A DNA stretch of 42,728 nt from Oscillospiraceae bacterium (GTDB lineage: Bacteria; Bacillota; Clostridia; Oscillospirales; Oscillospiraceae). Shown in pieces: positions 32,589 through 41,187 of this stretch; the first letter of the stretch is position 1; each line of letters starts with the position of its first letter. Under the pieces are notes generated by a model. That model saw nothing but the letters and a program-made list of their open reading frames with translations, searched no databases and was not told the DNA's origin. The stretch is from the NCBI GenBank assembly GCA_017540645.1, contig JAFYAQ010000024.1:1-42728 (forward strand). Direction: 5' to 3'. The translations under genes and the position numbers were made by a program.

Positions 32589-33551
32589 TTACAGCCGGTC
32601 ACGGCGCCGGGGAGCGTCGGTGTACTGCCGGGACAGGGAGTTGTACACCACCAGGCTCAGCACCGCGGAGACAATGAACAGGACCATGCTCACCGCGCCG
32701 GCCATGCCGTAGTTCTTGCTGGTCTGCAGGTAGTTGTTCAGGTACATCACCATGGTCATGCTGGCCCGGTTGGGAGTGCCCTTGCCGTTTGTCAGCACCT
32801 GAGGCACATCGAACATCTGCAGGCCGCCGATCATGGCTGTGATCACCGTGTAAACCAGGATGGGGGACAGCAGGGGCATGGTCACCTTCCAGAACACCTG
32901 CCAGGAGGAGGCCCCGTCGATCTCCGCTGCCTCAAACATGCTCTGGTCGATGCCCTGGATGCCCGCCATCAGCAGGATGGTGGTGTTGCCGAACCACATC
33001 AGGAAGTTCATCAGGGAGATCAGCACTCTCACCGGCACTTTCATGGCGAGAAAGTCAATGGCCTTGTCCGCCCAGCCGGCGGAGAGAATCAGCTGGTTCA
33101 CCGGACCGATGGGGTTGAACAGCGTGAAGAACAGCATGGAAAAGGCGGAGGCCATGATCAGATTGGGCATGTAGATCACAGTTTTGAAGAACTGCTGTCC
33201 CTTGATCTTCAGCCGGTAGCTGGTGAAGAACACCGCCAGCAGCAGCGCCACGGCCACCTGGGGGATCGCGCCCATCAGCCACAGGATCAGGGTGTTGCCG
33301 AAGTATTTCAGCATATCTATCGTGCCGCTTTTGGACGGGGAGAACAGCTTCACATAGTTCCTGAGGCCCACAAAGTTGGGACCGACCTGCTTCAGTCCGT
33401 CCCGGTAATTCTCAAAGAAGCTGTTGTAGAGCGTCATGAGCTGGGGGACCAGCGTAAAGCAGATGTAGGCGATGAAAAACGGCGTTATAAAAATATATCC
33501 CCATTTGGCGTAGCTGACGCCGCGCCTTCGGAGCGTTTTATCCTCTTTCAT
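32589..33551 (-). CDS. Carbohydrate ABC transporter permease (MalF/UgpA type)
   Basis: A 320-residue permease with a first span at about 14-36 and at least five more. The EAA loop is SMFEAAEIDGASSWQVFWKV followed by TMPLLSPIL, typical of the MalF/UgpA family. It lies between the binding protein and the MalG-type permease, same strand. The N-terminus is basic (KTLRRRGVSYAKW), consistent with the inside-positive rule. Confidence 0.94.
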   Translation of the reverse strand: MKEDKTLRRRGVSYAKWGYIFITPFFIAYICFTLVPQLMTLYNSFFENYRDGLKQVGPNFVGLRNYVKLFSPSKSGTIDMLKYFGNTLILWLMGAIPQVAVALLLAVFFTSYRLKIKGQQFFKTVIYMPNLIMASAFSMLFFTLFNPIGPVNQLILSAGWADKAIDFLAMKVPVRVLISLMNFLMWFGNTTILLMAGIQGIDQSMFEAAEIDGASSWQVFWKVTMPLLSPILVYTVITAMIGGLQMFDVPQVLTNGKGTPNRASMTMVMYLNNYLQTSKNYGMAGAVSMVLFIVSAVLSLVVYNSLSRQYTDAPRRRDRL

Positions 33552-33574
33552 AGACTCAGCCCTCTCGTAATGTC

Positions 33575-33604
33575 ACAGAGGCAAGGCAAAAGCCTTGCCT
33601 CCGT
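33575..33604 (-). other. Hairpin between sugar-binding protein and permease genes
   Basis: A perfect 10-bp stem (33578-33587 with 33592-33601) with a 4-nt AAAA loop, extended by CAC/GTG pairs. No T run on the minus strand, so probably an mRNA-stabilising or processing structure after the binding-protein gene. Confidence 0.75.
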
Positions 33605-33644
33605 GAAGGAAAGAAACGAATGTGTCGATCCGCTGACGCTGCGG

Positions 33645-35039
33645 TCAGGGAGTCACGATGGTGGGATAGTTCTCGTTGACGGACTTGTAGAAGTTCTCCA
33701 TGGCCTCGTCCTTGCTGACGTTGCCCTTGAAGTACTCCTGCAGAGCGGTCTGCAGACCCTCGTTGAGCAGCTGATCATAGATGGTGTGGTTCTCCCACAC
33801 GATGTTGCCGGTCATGGCGGAGAACACGGCCACGTCGTTCTGGCCGCCCAGGAACTCGCTGCCGTAGTCGGGATCCTCGGCAAACTTGGCGTTGACAGCC
33901 ATGTTGTTGGAGAACTGAGCCTGCTCGCTGACCAGCTTGGAGCAAGTCTCCTCGTCGTTGATGAAGAGGTTCATGATCTCGGCAACGGCCTCGGCGTTAT
34001 CGGTGCCGGTGGGCGCCATCATCCAGGTGCCGCCCCAGAAGTGAGCCGCGGGGCCCTCGCAGATGGCCCAGTCGCCCATGCAGCCGTCAACGGGATCCTG
34101 AGCGTTGCCCATGCAGAAGTTGAAGTACCAGGCAGGCCCGAAGAAGCACATGGTCTTGCCGGTTTTAAACATCTGCGCGTTCTTGTCGGCGTCCCAAATG
34201 CCGGCGGTCAGGGTGTACTCGTTCTCAACGAACTTCTCGGTCTGGGCGATCCAGGCCTCAATCATGGGATCGAACTGCAGGTTGTTGTCCTCGTCCACCC
34301 AGGGGGAGCTGCAGTTGTTGGAGAAGGGACGGTAGGTCTCGGCAAAGGAAGCGGTCATGTAGTAGCCCAGAGCCTTGGCGTCGGCGGCCACGGCCTCAAA
34401 CTTCTCCCAGCTATCCAGCTTTTCCTGGACCTCGGCGGGATCATCGGTGCCCAGCACGTCCTTGGCGATGGAGCGGCGGTAGATCAGAGCGGAGGGGCAG
34501 CACTGGAAGCTGACGCCCTTCACCACGCCGTCGGCGTCGGAAGCGGCCTGGACGGTGTAGGGGTAGGTGTTGCTCATGTCGGTGACACCGATCTGGGTGA
34601 TGTCCTGGGTGTACTCAGAGTCGGCATACTTGGTGATGTAGTCGGCCTCGGCCAGGAACAGGTCCACCTTGTCGTTGTCAGCGGCGTTGGCCTGGGCCAG
34701 CAGAGCCTCGTCAAGCTTCTGCTGATAGGCGCCGTTGTCGCTGGGGGTGATGACGAAGTTGATCTTGGTCTCACCGTCGGGCAGATACCACTCGCCGTTC
34801 TTTTCCACGGCGTAGTACTCCTTCAGGAAGCCGATGAACTCTTCGTTCCAGGCGTACAGGTTGAACACCTTGGCTTCGGGGGCAGCCGGCTCGGCGGCGG
34901 CGGGAGCCTCGGCAGCGGGAGCGGCAGGGGCGGCGGGAGCGGCGGTGGCGGTTGTGGCGGCGGGGGCGCTGCTGCTGCCGCAGGCGGCCAGAGCAAACAC
35001 CATTACCATAGCCAGAACCAGAGCGATGGTCTTTTTCAT
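33645..35039 (-). CDS. Carbohydrate ABC transporter substrate-binding lipoprotein
   Basis: A 464-residue lipoprotein. The signal peptide ends in the lipobox LAAC (Cys20), followed by an Ala/Pro-rich linker to about residue 56 and the binding domain starting VFNLYAWNEEF. The length and layout fit family 1 extracellular sugar-binding proteins. TAGGAGG precedes the ATG. It is the first structural gene of the importer, just downstream of the lacI-type gene. The sugar is inferred from the neighbouring GH5 and GH94 genes to be a cello-oligosaccharide. Confidence 0.93.
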   Translation of the reverse strand: MKKTIALVLAMVMVFALAACGSSSAPAATTATAAPAAPAAPAAEAPAAAEPAAPEAKVFNLYAWNEEFIGFLKEYYAVEKNGEWYLPDGETKINFVITPSDNGAYQQKLDEALLAQANAADNDKVDLFLAEADYITKYADSEYTQDITQIGVTDMSNTYPYTVQAASDADGVVKGVSFQCCPSALIYRRSIAKDVLGTDDPAEVQEKLDSWEKFEAVAADAKALGYYMTASFAETYRPFSNNCSSPWVDEDNNLQFDPMIEAWIAQTEKFVENEYTLTAGIWDADKNAQMFKTGKTMCFFGPAWYFNFCMGNAQDPVDGCMGDWAICEGPAAHFWGGTWMMAPTGTDNAEAVAEIMNLFINDEETCSKLVSEQAQFSNNMAVNAKFAEDPDYGSEFLGGQNDVAVFSAMTGNIVWENHTIYDQLLNEGLQTALQEYFKGNVSKDEAMENFYKSVNENYPTIVTP

Positions 35040-35078
35040 TTTGTTGCCTCCTATTGGTTTTTATTGTTTTTTATTTTT

Positions 35079-35094
35079 TGTGGGAAGCCCCACA
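35079..35094 (-). other. Small hairpin between the lacI-type and binding-protein genes
   Basis: TGTGGG (35079-35084) pairs with CCCACA (35089-35094). On the minus strand A-rich sequence, not T, follows, so it is not an intrinsic terminator; the regulator and importer genes may be co-transcribed. Confidence 0.5.
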
Positions 35095-35097
35095 GGA

Positions 35098-36114
35098 TCA
35101 CAAGGAAACGCGCTTTGCTACGCTGCCGCCCTCCAGCAGTCGGCCGGAGATCACAAAGCGGTCGATCAGCGCCGTCTTGGGATGTTCGATCAGCTCGATG
35201 AGCCGGGCGGCGGCCTCGCGGCCAAGGTCGTTGGTGTTCTGCTGCCAGGTGGTCAGCCGTGGACTTACGATCTCCGCCAGGCGGATCCCATCGTAGCCGA
35301 TGGCGGAAATGTCCTCCGGGATCCGAAGCCCGGCCTCCAGGATGGCGTTGTAGCCGCCGATGTAGGAAAAATCGTCCGGGAAGAAAATGCATTCGGGACG
35401 AACGGGAAGGCCAAGAAGTTTTTTTGTCGCGGCATAACAGCCGGCGGCGTCGTGGAAGGCGGTTTCAATCACATATTCTTCCGGCACCGGGATCCCCAGC
35501 TCGCGGCAGGCCCGATAGAAGCCGGTGAGCCGATTCTCCGTCACGGTGGTCATCTCCCCGTGGATGAAAGCCAGCCGCCGGAGGCCCCGCTCCGCCGCGT
35601 AACGCACCAGCGTCTCCATGCCCGACACATTATCGGACATGATGGCGATGCGGCCGTTGAACACATGGTCTATGGTCACCACCGGCAGATCGGAGTGCAC
35701 CAGTTCCCAAACCATGGGATCCTTGAAATCCGCCGAGGCGATGATCACTCCGTCCACGCCCCGGTAGCGGCAGTGCTGAAGGTAGGTGGTCTGCTTGAGC
35801 CCCACGTTGCGGTTGATGAAGGTGATGTCATATCCCCGCCGCTCGCTCTCCACCCGGATGCTGTCCAGCAGGGGAGAGAAGAAGTCGTGGGCCAGACCGC
35901 TGTGCATGGGGTCGATGAAAAGCACGCCCAGGTTGTAGGTCCGGTTGGTCTTCAGGGCCCGGGCCGTGGCGTTGGTCATGTAGCCCATTTCCTCCGCCGC
36001 CCGGAGGATCTTCTCCCGGGTGTCCCGGCTGATGTCCTGATGACCGTTGAGGGCTTTGCTTACCGTGGCCACAGAGACACCGCAGATCTGCGCTATGTCC
36101 TTCATGGAAACCAC
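35098..36114 (-). CDS. LacI family transcriptional regulator
   Basis: A 338-residue LacI/GalR regulator. The N-terminal helix-turn-helix is MKDIAQICGVSVATVSKALN with GHQDISRDTREKI following. The core is a periplasmic-binding-like sugar domain beginning YNLGVLFIDP, with DGVIIASAD, VVTIDHVF and ISAIGYDGIRLAEIV. Start at 36114 is a GTG: GAGGGGG lies seven bases upstream, whereas the ATG at 36105 is too far. It sits between the importer operon and the divergent cellobiose phosphorylase gene and probably controls both in response to cellobiose or a related sugar. Confidence 0.94.
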   Translation of the reverse strand: MVSMKDIAQICGVSVATVSKALNGHQDISRDTREKILRAAEEMGYMTNATARALKTNRTYNLGVLFIDPMHSGLAHDFFSPLLDSIRVESERRGYDITFINRNVGLKQTTYLQHCRYRGVDGVIIASADFKDPMVWELVHSDLPVVTIDHVFNGRIAIMSDNVSGMETLVRYAAERGLRRLAFIHGEMTTVTENRLTGFYRACRELGIPVPEEYVIETAFHDAAGCYAATKKLLGLPVRPECIFFPDDFSYIGGYNAILEAGLRIPEDISAIGYDGIRLAEIVSPRLTTWQQNTNDLGREAAARLIELIEHPKTALIDRFVISGRLLEGGSVAKRVSL

Positions 36115-36153
36115 GTTTCCGCCCCCTCGTTACTTAATCGTTTTCGCAATGCA

Positions 36154-36182
36154 AAAATACTATATCCCCGGAAAAAAAGCAA
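36154..36182 (-). promoter_or_regulatory. Promoter of the lacI-type gene
   Basis: On the minus strand, TTGCTT (36182-36177), a 17-bp spacer, and TATTTT (36159-36154). An imperfect CG-centred dyad (about 36134-36150) lies just downstream and may be a repressor site. Confidence 0.6.
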
Positions 36183-36265
36183 GCACTATTTTGTGATTTT
36201 GATCATAATAACCCAAAGTTTGTAGCAGCCGCACAAAACAGAGAACGAAAATATGGAGATATTGC

Positions 36266-36284
36266 CTACGAAAATGTTTCGTAG
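36266..36284. promoter_or_regulatory. Perfect dyad, candidate LacI-type operator
   Basis: CTACGAAA (36266-36273) and TTTCGTAG (36277-36284) form a perfect 19-bp dyad around ATG, in the 312-bp gap between the regulator and the GH94 gene. It lies 55 bp upstream of the GH94 -35. The size and odd-length centre suit some LacI-family sites. Apart from the promoters and this dyad, I see no gene in the gap. Confidence 0.68.
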
Positions 36285-36338
36285 AAAGAACGACTTCCCG
36301 ATACATAGGAAAAATATTGAAAAAATACGAAAAAACAC

Positions 36339-36367
36339 TTGCTTTTTATGTTGAAATCCGCTACTGT
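36339..36367 (+). promoter_or_regulatory. Promoter of the cellobiose phosphorylase gene
   Basis: TTGCTT (36339-36344), a 17-bp spacer, and TACTGT (36362-36367), a weak -10. It shares its -35 with the divergent lacI promoter. Confidence 0.55.
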
Positions 36368-36426
36368 ATTAAGGCGATATAAGAGCTTAAACGATTACTT
36401 TCACTTTCGGGAGAGGAGGCGTTGTC

Positions 36427-38862
36427 ATGAGATTCGGACGCTTTGACGATACAAAGAAAGAATATGTGATCACCACGCCCTGCACGCCTTTGCCATGGAT
36501 CAACTATCTGGGCAGCCGGGATTTCTTTGCCCTGTGTTCCAACACGGCGGGGGGCTACTGTTTTTACCGGGACGCCCGTCTTCGCCGGCTGACTCGCTAC
36601 CGCTACAATAACGCGCCGCTGGATTCCGAGGGCTTTCATTTTTATATTAAGGATGGGGACACGGTGTGGAATCCCGGCTGGCAGCCTACACAGACGACCC
36701 TGGACCGCTACAGCTGCCGCCACGGTCTGGGCTACACGGTCATTGAAGGGGAGAAAGACGGCGTGGCCGCCCGGCAGGAGATGCTGGTGCCCACAGGGGA
36801 CAACTGCCTGCTCCTCCGTATGACGGTGGAAAACCGCGGAGAAGAGAGCAAGAGCCTGCGCCTGTTCCCTTATCTGGAGTTCTGCCTTTGGGACGCCCAG
36901 GACGATTCCTCCAACTTCCAGCGCAATTACTCCATCGGCGAGGTGGAGGTGGACGGGACCGCCATCTATCACAAGACCGAGTACCGGGAGCGCCGGGACC
37001 ATTACGCGGTGTTCTGGTCCAACCGGACGCCGGAGGGCTTTGACACAGCCCGGGAGTCCTTCCTGGGCGTATACGGCAGTCCGGCCCGGCCCCGGGCCGT
37101 GGCGGAGGGCCGCTGCACCGGCAGCGTGGCCCACGGCTGGCAGCCGGTAGCCGCCCAGCAGTATGACCTGGAGCTGGCTCCGGGGGAGAGAGAGAGCATC
37201 CTCTTCGGCCTGGGATACATCGAAAACCCTGTGGAGGAAAAGTGGGAGGCCCCCGGTGTGATCCAAAAGGCCCGGGCCCGGGCCATGATGGAACGCTATG
37301 CCGACACCGCCTCCTATGACGACGCTTTCCGGGCCCTGGCGGATTACTGGGACGGACTGCTCTCCGGCTTCCGGGTGCGGAGTGGTTCGGAGGAGCTGGA
37401 CCGGATGGTGAACATCTGGAACCAGTATCAGTGCATGGTCACTTTCAATATGAGCCGCTCGGCCAGCTACTATGAATCCGGCATGGGTCGGGGCATGGGC
37501 TTCCGGGATTCCTGCCAGGACCTGCTGGGCTTTGTCCACATGATCCCGGAGCGGGCCAGAGAGCGGATCCTGGATATCGCCGCCACCCAGTTCCCGGACG
37601 GCAGCGCCTACCACCAGTATCAGCCCCTCACCAAAAAGGGAAATCTGGCCGTAGGCAGCGGCTTCAACGACGATCCCCTCTGGCTGATCGCCGGCACGGA
37701 TGCCTATCTCCGGGAGACCGGGGACTGGAGCATCCTGAGCGAGAGCGTGGATTTTGACAACGACCCCGGCCAGGCCCAGAGCCTGACGGAGCATCTGCGC
37801 CGGAGTTTCCGCTACACCCTCACACACCGGGGCCCTCACGGCCTGCCCCTGATCGGCCGGGCCGACTGGAATGACTGCCTGAATCTGAACTGTTTCTCGG
37901 ACAAGCCGGGGGAGAGCTTCCAAATCACCGGCCCAAGCGAAGGGCCCGTGGCGGAGAGCGTGTTCATCGGCGGAATGTTCGTCAAATACGGCCGGGCCTG
38001 GGCGGAGATCTGCGCCCATCTCGGCCTGGACAAAGAGGCGGAGGAGGTTCTTGCCGCCGTGGGGTCGATGGAGCGCGCGGTGCTGGACGCCGGATGGGAC
38101 GGAGAGTGGTTCCGCCGGGCCTATGACGCTTACGGCCATGTGGTCGGCGGCAGGGAGTGCCGGGAGGGTCAGATCTTCCTGGAACCCCAGGGCATGTGCG
38201 TCATGGCGGGCATCGGCAAGGAGAGCGGAGAGGCTGCCAAAGCGCTGGAGAGCGTGGAAGAACGGCTGGACACCCCTTACGGTATTCTGCTGCTGCAGCC
38301 GGCCTATACCCGCTACCACCTGGAGCTGGGCGAGATCAGCAGCTATCCTCCCGGATATAAAGAAAACGCGGGCATCTTCTGCCACATCAACCCCTGGATC
38401 GTCTGCGCCGAGGCGGAGCTGGGCCACGGCCGGCGGGCCTTTGAGGTCTACCGAAAAACCGCCCCCGCCTATCTGGAGGACATCAGCCAGATCCACCGCA
38501 CCGAGCCCTACGTGTACAGCCAGATGATCGCCGGCAGGGACGCCCCCAGCTTCGGCGAGGCGAAGAACAGCTGGCTCACCGGAACGGCGGCCTGGAGCTT
38601 TGTGGGAGTGTCCCAGTCCATCCTGGGCATCCGGCCCACTCTGGACGGACTCCGGGTGGAGCCCTGCATCCCCGGAAGCGTGAAGGGCTTCACGGTGGAG
38701 CGGCGCTATCGGGGCGCCCTGTACGAGATCACGGTGGAAAACTCCGAAGGGGTGGAACACGGCGTGAAGGAGCTGTGGGTGAACGGCCGGCTCGTGCCCG
38801 GCAGCCTCATCCCGGTCCAGGGACCCGGCGACACCGTCAAAGTCCGGGTGGTCATGGGCTGA
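36427..38862 (+). CDS. Cellobiose phosphorylase (GH94)
   Basis: An 811-residue GH94 enzyme that splits cellobiose with phosphate into glucose 1-phosphate and glucose, saving one ATP. The N-terminal beta-sandwich is followed by an (alpha/alpha)6 barrel. [17 protein letters not shown], the catalytic-acid region [15 protein letters not shown] (Asp480/Asp483), [14 protein letters not shown] and [13 protein letters not shown] follow cellobiose phosphorylases from Clostridia closely, as I recall them. No signal peptide: cytoplasmic. The length matches characterised cellobiose phosphorylases (about 810-820). GAGAGGAGG precedes the ATG. It is divergent from the lacI-type gene and completes the pathway with the importer and GH5. 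Confidence 0.94.
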   Translation: MRFGRFDDTKKEYVITTPCTPLPWINYLGSRDFFALCSNTAGGYCFYRDARLRRLTRYRYNNAPLDSEGFHFYIKDGDTVWNPGWQPTQTTLDRYSCRHGLGYTVIEGEKDGVAARQEMLVPTGDNCLLLRMTVENRGEESKSLRLFPYLEFCLWDAQDDSSNFQRNYSIGEVEVDGTAIYHKTEYRERRDHYAVFWSNRTPEGFDTARESFLGVYGSPARPRAVAEGRCTGSVAHGWQPVAAQQYDLELAPGERESILFGLGYIENPVEEKWEAPGVIQKARARAMMERYADTASYDDAFRALADYWDGLLSGFRVRSGSEELDRMVNIWNQYQCMVTFNMSRSASYYESGMGRGMGFRDSCQDLLGFVHMIPERARERILDIAATQFPDGSAYHQYQPLTKKGNLAVGSGFNDDPLWLIAGTDAYLRETGDWSILSESVDFDNDPGQAQSLTEHLRRSFRYTLTHRGPHGLPLIGRADWNDCLNLNCFSDKPGESFQITGPSEGPVAESVFIGGMFVKYGRAWAEICAHLGLDKEAEEVLAAVGSMERAVLDAGWDGEWFRRAYDAYGHVVGGRECREGQIFLEPQGMCVMAGIGKESGEAAKALESVEERLDTPYGILLLQPAYTRYHLELGEISSYPPGYKENAGIFCHINPWIVCAEAELGHGRRAFEVYRKTAPAYLEDISQIHRTEPYVYSQMIAGRDAPSFGEAKNSWLTGTAAWSFVGVSQSILGIRPTLDGLRVEPCIPGSVKGFTVERRYRGALYEITVENSEGVEHGVKELWVNGRLVPGSLIPVQGPGDTVKVRVVMG

Positions 38863-38875
38863 AAAACAAAAGAAA

Positions 38876-38907
38876 AGCGGGACAGGGAGCGAATCCCTGT
38901 CCCGCTT
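38876..38907 (-). terminator. Terminator between the GH94 and exonuclease genes
   Basis: A perfect 13-bp stem (38876-38888 with 38894-38906) and a 5-nt loop. The minus-strand side has the T-rich tail (CTTTTCTTTTG), so it best serves the exonuclease gene, but it can also stop GH94 transcripts. Confidence 0.85.
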
Positions 38908-38946
38908 ACTATGTTTTCGAAATAGCTGCGCCTGCCGCGGTCCGGC

Positions 38947-39933
38947 TTATGTATTGTCCGCCGCGGAGCCGCTGCGCCGGGAATGGCGCCGGCCCCGGCC
39001 GCGCCGGCGGCTCTGGACGGCCTTGTCCCGGTAAAACTGCTCTTTTTCATCGTCCGCCTTGTACAGGATGCGGTTGACGGACCAGGAGCTGTCCTCTGCC
39101 TTGCGGAACTTCAGCCGGACCAGGTATTTCCCGTGCTCGGAGCACTCACCCAGGGTCATATACCGCCGATCCCCCTGGTTGACCCAGCGGCTGAGACTCA
39201 GCTCACCGCCGCAGACAGGGCAGACGATCCTGCCTACCTCCGGGTCCAGAAAGGCCTCCGCACGGGAGGGGAAGCTGCCGAAGCTCCTGTGATCCAGCGC
39301 GTCCTCCTCCTCGCCGCTGAGCTTCGGCGCGGAAACGTGAGTGGAGAGCAGGCTGGCGGCGTTGTCGTACTGTTCCAGACCTTCGGCAAAGTCCAGCCGG
39401 GAACAGACCAGCGCCGTGTTGTAGGCATCCCCCAGGGCATCGTGGGCGATCCGGGTCTGCTCGATGGCGAAGTGCTCCATGGCCGTGGCGAGAGATTTCT
39501 GGTTTTTATCCCCGTCGGTTTGAATATTATAGATCAGCTGCAGGTTGATCCAGTCGCCGATCCAATCCCAATCCAGATCGTGAACGATGATGTTCTGCTC
39601 CATGATCCGCCGGTCGTCATTGCCCCAGGTGATGAAGGTCACATCCTCGCCGCACCACTCCCGGAAGCGCTGGAAAACAGCGGGGAAGGTGTCGCCGTGG
39701 CTCAGCCGCTCCTTATTCAGCCCGGTCAGCTTTTTCACCTTGTAGTGCATGCTGCGGAAGAAAACGGGCTTCACGTCCGAGCTGAACTCCTCGCCGGGAC
39801 AAAAATCCTCATCCAGCTTCACAGCGCCGATCTGGATGATCTCGCCGCTGAGATGGATGGGAAGATAATTGAAGATGGAAGCATGAGAACTCATCGCCTG
39901 GTTCCACTCAAGATCCATCACGATATAGGACAT
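38947..39933 (-). CDS. DEDDh 3'-5' exonuclease with zinc-finger-like C-terminus (KapD/ERI-1-like)
   Basis: A 328-residue protein with a DnaQ-like exonuclease domain in the first 185 residues. The catalytic motifs are VMDLEWN (Asp7, Glu9), ITWGNDDRRIM, and AHDALGDAYNTA with the His-Asp pair of the DEDDh class. A linker follows, then CPVCGGELSL with GECSEHGKYL, a probable zinc-binding CxxC/CxxH module, and a very basic tail (SRRRGRGRRHSRRSG) suited to nucleic-acid contact. The start may be the ATG at 39933 or a TTG at 39939. It could process RNA or DNA ends; the substrate is unknown. Confidence 0.87.
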   Translation of the reverse strand: MSYIVMDLEWNQAMSSHASIFNYLPIHLSGEIIQIGAVKLDEDFCPGEEFSSDVKPVFFRSMHYKVKKLTGLNKERLSHGDTFPAVFQRFREWCGEDVTFITWGNDDRRIMEQNIIVHDLDWDWIGDWINLQLIYNIQTDGDKNQKSLATAMEHFAIEQTRIAHDALGDAYNTALVCSRLDFAEGLEQYDNAASLLSTHVSAPKLSGEEEDALDHRSFGSFPSRAEAFLDPEVGRIVCPVCGGELSLSRWVNQGDRRYMTLGECSEHGKYLVRLKFRKAEDSSWSVNRILYKADDEKEQFYRDKAVQSRRRGRGRRHSRRSGSAADNT

Positions 39934-40081
39934 TCGCAATTCCAGCCTTTCTTTTCTTTAACCAATTCAGTATACCAGTCTCTATGTAAAAACGCAATCC
40001 TTTTTCCGGGTATTTCGGGAATGCTGCCGCGATCTGTTCCTTATCGCGCAGGATTTGCGCAGTAAAGGGCAAAGAAAGGCT

Positions 40082-40109
40082 TTGCAATCATCGGAAAGTA
40101 CGATATAAT
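40082..40109 (+). promoter_or_regulatory. Sigma-A promoter of ddl-murF
   Basis: TTGCAA (40082-40087), a 16-bp spacer, and TATAAT (40104-40109), 37 bp before the ddl start. Confidence 0.78.
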
Positions 40110-40146
40110 GAAGTTCGTATTTTCCACGATATCGGGAGGACTGTCT

Positions 40147-41181
40147 ATGAATATTGCCGTTTTGTGCGGCGGTCTGAGTACGGAGCGGGATGTCTCCATC
40201 AGTACCGGGACCAATGTGGCAAAGGCCCTGCGGGAGCGGGGACATTGTGTGGCGCTGGTGGACCTGTTCCTGGGTGTGGAGCCCTTTGATAAGGCGCCCG
40301 CGGAGTATTTTACCGCCCAAAACGATACGGATGTCTTTCGGGTCGGGCTGGATTCGCCGGATCTGGAGGCGGTGCGCCGCCGCCGGGAAGGGGACACCCT
40401 CCTGGGCCCCGGTGTGCTGGAGCTGTGCCGCGCCGCTGACATCTGCTTTCTGGCCCTCCACGGGGCGGACGGGGAAAACGGGAAGCTCCAGGCCCTTCTG
40501 GATCTGAACGGCATCCCCTACACCGGCAGCGGGTATCTGGGCAGCGCCATCGCCATGGATAAGGATGTGAGCAAGATCCTCCTTCGGGACGCCGGAGTGC
40601 CGGTCCCGCCGGGGGTCTGCCTGCGCCGGGGCGAAGCGGTCCCCGCGTCCATCGGCTTTCCCTGCGTGGTAAAGCCCTGCTCCGGCGGTTCGTCCATCGG
40701 CACCAGCATCGTCCGGGCCCCGGAGGCGCTCTCCGCAGCGCTGGCCGACGCCTTCTCCTGCGATGAGTATGTCCTGGTGGAGAAATATATCCGCGGCCGG
40801 GAGCTGACGGTGGGCATCATGGACGGCAAGGCCATGGCGGTCATCGAGATCATTCCCAAAACCGGCTTTTATGACTATAAGAACAAGTACCAGGCCGGAT
40901 TCACGGAGGAGCTGTGCCCCGCGCCCCTTGCGCCGGAGGACACGGCCCGCGTCCAGCGCCTGGCGGAGCGGGTGTACCAGGCCCTGCATCTGGAGGCCTA
41001 CGGCCGGGCGGACTTTCTCATGGACCGGGAGACGGGAGAGATCTACTGCCTGGAGGCCAACACGCTCCCGGGCATGACCCCCACCAGCCTGATCCCCCAG
41101 ATGGCCGCGGCCGAGGGCATGAGCTACGCCCAGCTGTGCGAGAGGATCATCGCGGTTTCCCAGAAAAAATACAGGAAGTAA
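40147..41181 (+). CDS. ddl: D-alanine-D-alanine ligase
   Basis: A 344-residue ATP-grasp enzyme joining two D-alanines for the pentapeptide end. VLCGGLSTERDVSISTG carries the N-terminal glutamate (Glu13). LHGADGENGKLQALLDLNGI, VVKPCSGGSSIGTS and EANTLPGMTPTSLIP are family signatures. The omega-loop FYDYKNKY has the tyrosine typical of D-Ala-D-Ala rather than D-lactate specificity. ATG at 40147 follows GGGAGG; the frame is open 13 codons earlier across the promoter. murF, which uses the product, follows 6 bp later. Confidence 0.96.
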   Translation: MNIAVLCGGLSTERDVSISTGTNVAKALRERGHCVALVDLFLGVEPFDKAPAEYFTAQNDTDVFRVGLDSPDLEAVRRRREGDTLLGPGVLELCRAADICFLALHGADGENGKLQALLDLNGIPYTGSGYLGSAIAMDKDVSKILLRDAGVPVPPGVCLRRGEAVPASIGFPCVVKPCSGGSSIGTSIVRAPEALSAALADAFSCDEYVLVEKYIRGRELTVGIMDGKAMAVIEIIPKTGFYDYKNKYQAGFTEELCPAPLAPEDTARVQRLAERVYQALHLEAYGRADFLMDRETGEIYCLEANTLPGMTPTSLIPQMAAAEGMSYAQLCERIIAVSQKKYRK

Positions 41182-41187
41182 GGGCAT

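Noticed and set aside
35079..35094. Terminator between the lacI-type and sugar-binding protein genes.
   Set aside because: The stem is only 6 bp and is followed by A, not T, on the transcribed strand.
32145..35201. A 1018-codon open frame on the plus strand across the sugar ABC genes.
   Set aside because: Antisense of three recognisable transporter genes; composition is low-complexity and no motif is seen.
36361..38760. A 799-codon minus-strand frame opposite cellobiose phosphorylase.
   Set aside because: Antisense shadow of a clearly identified GH94 gene.
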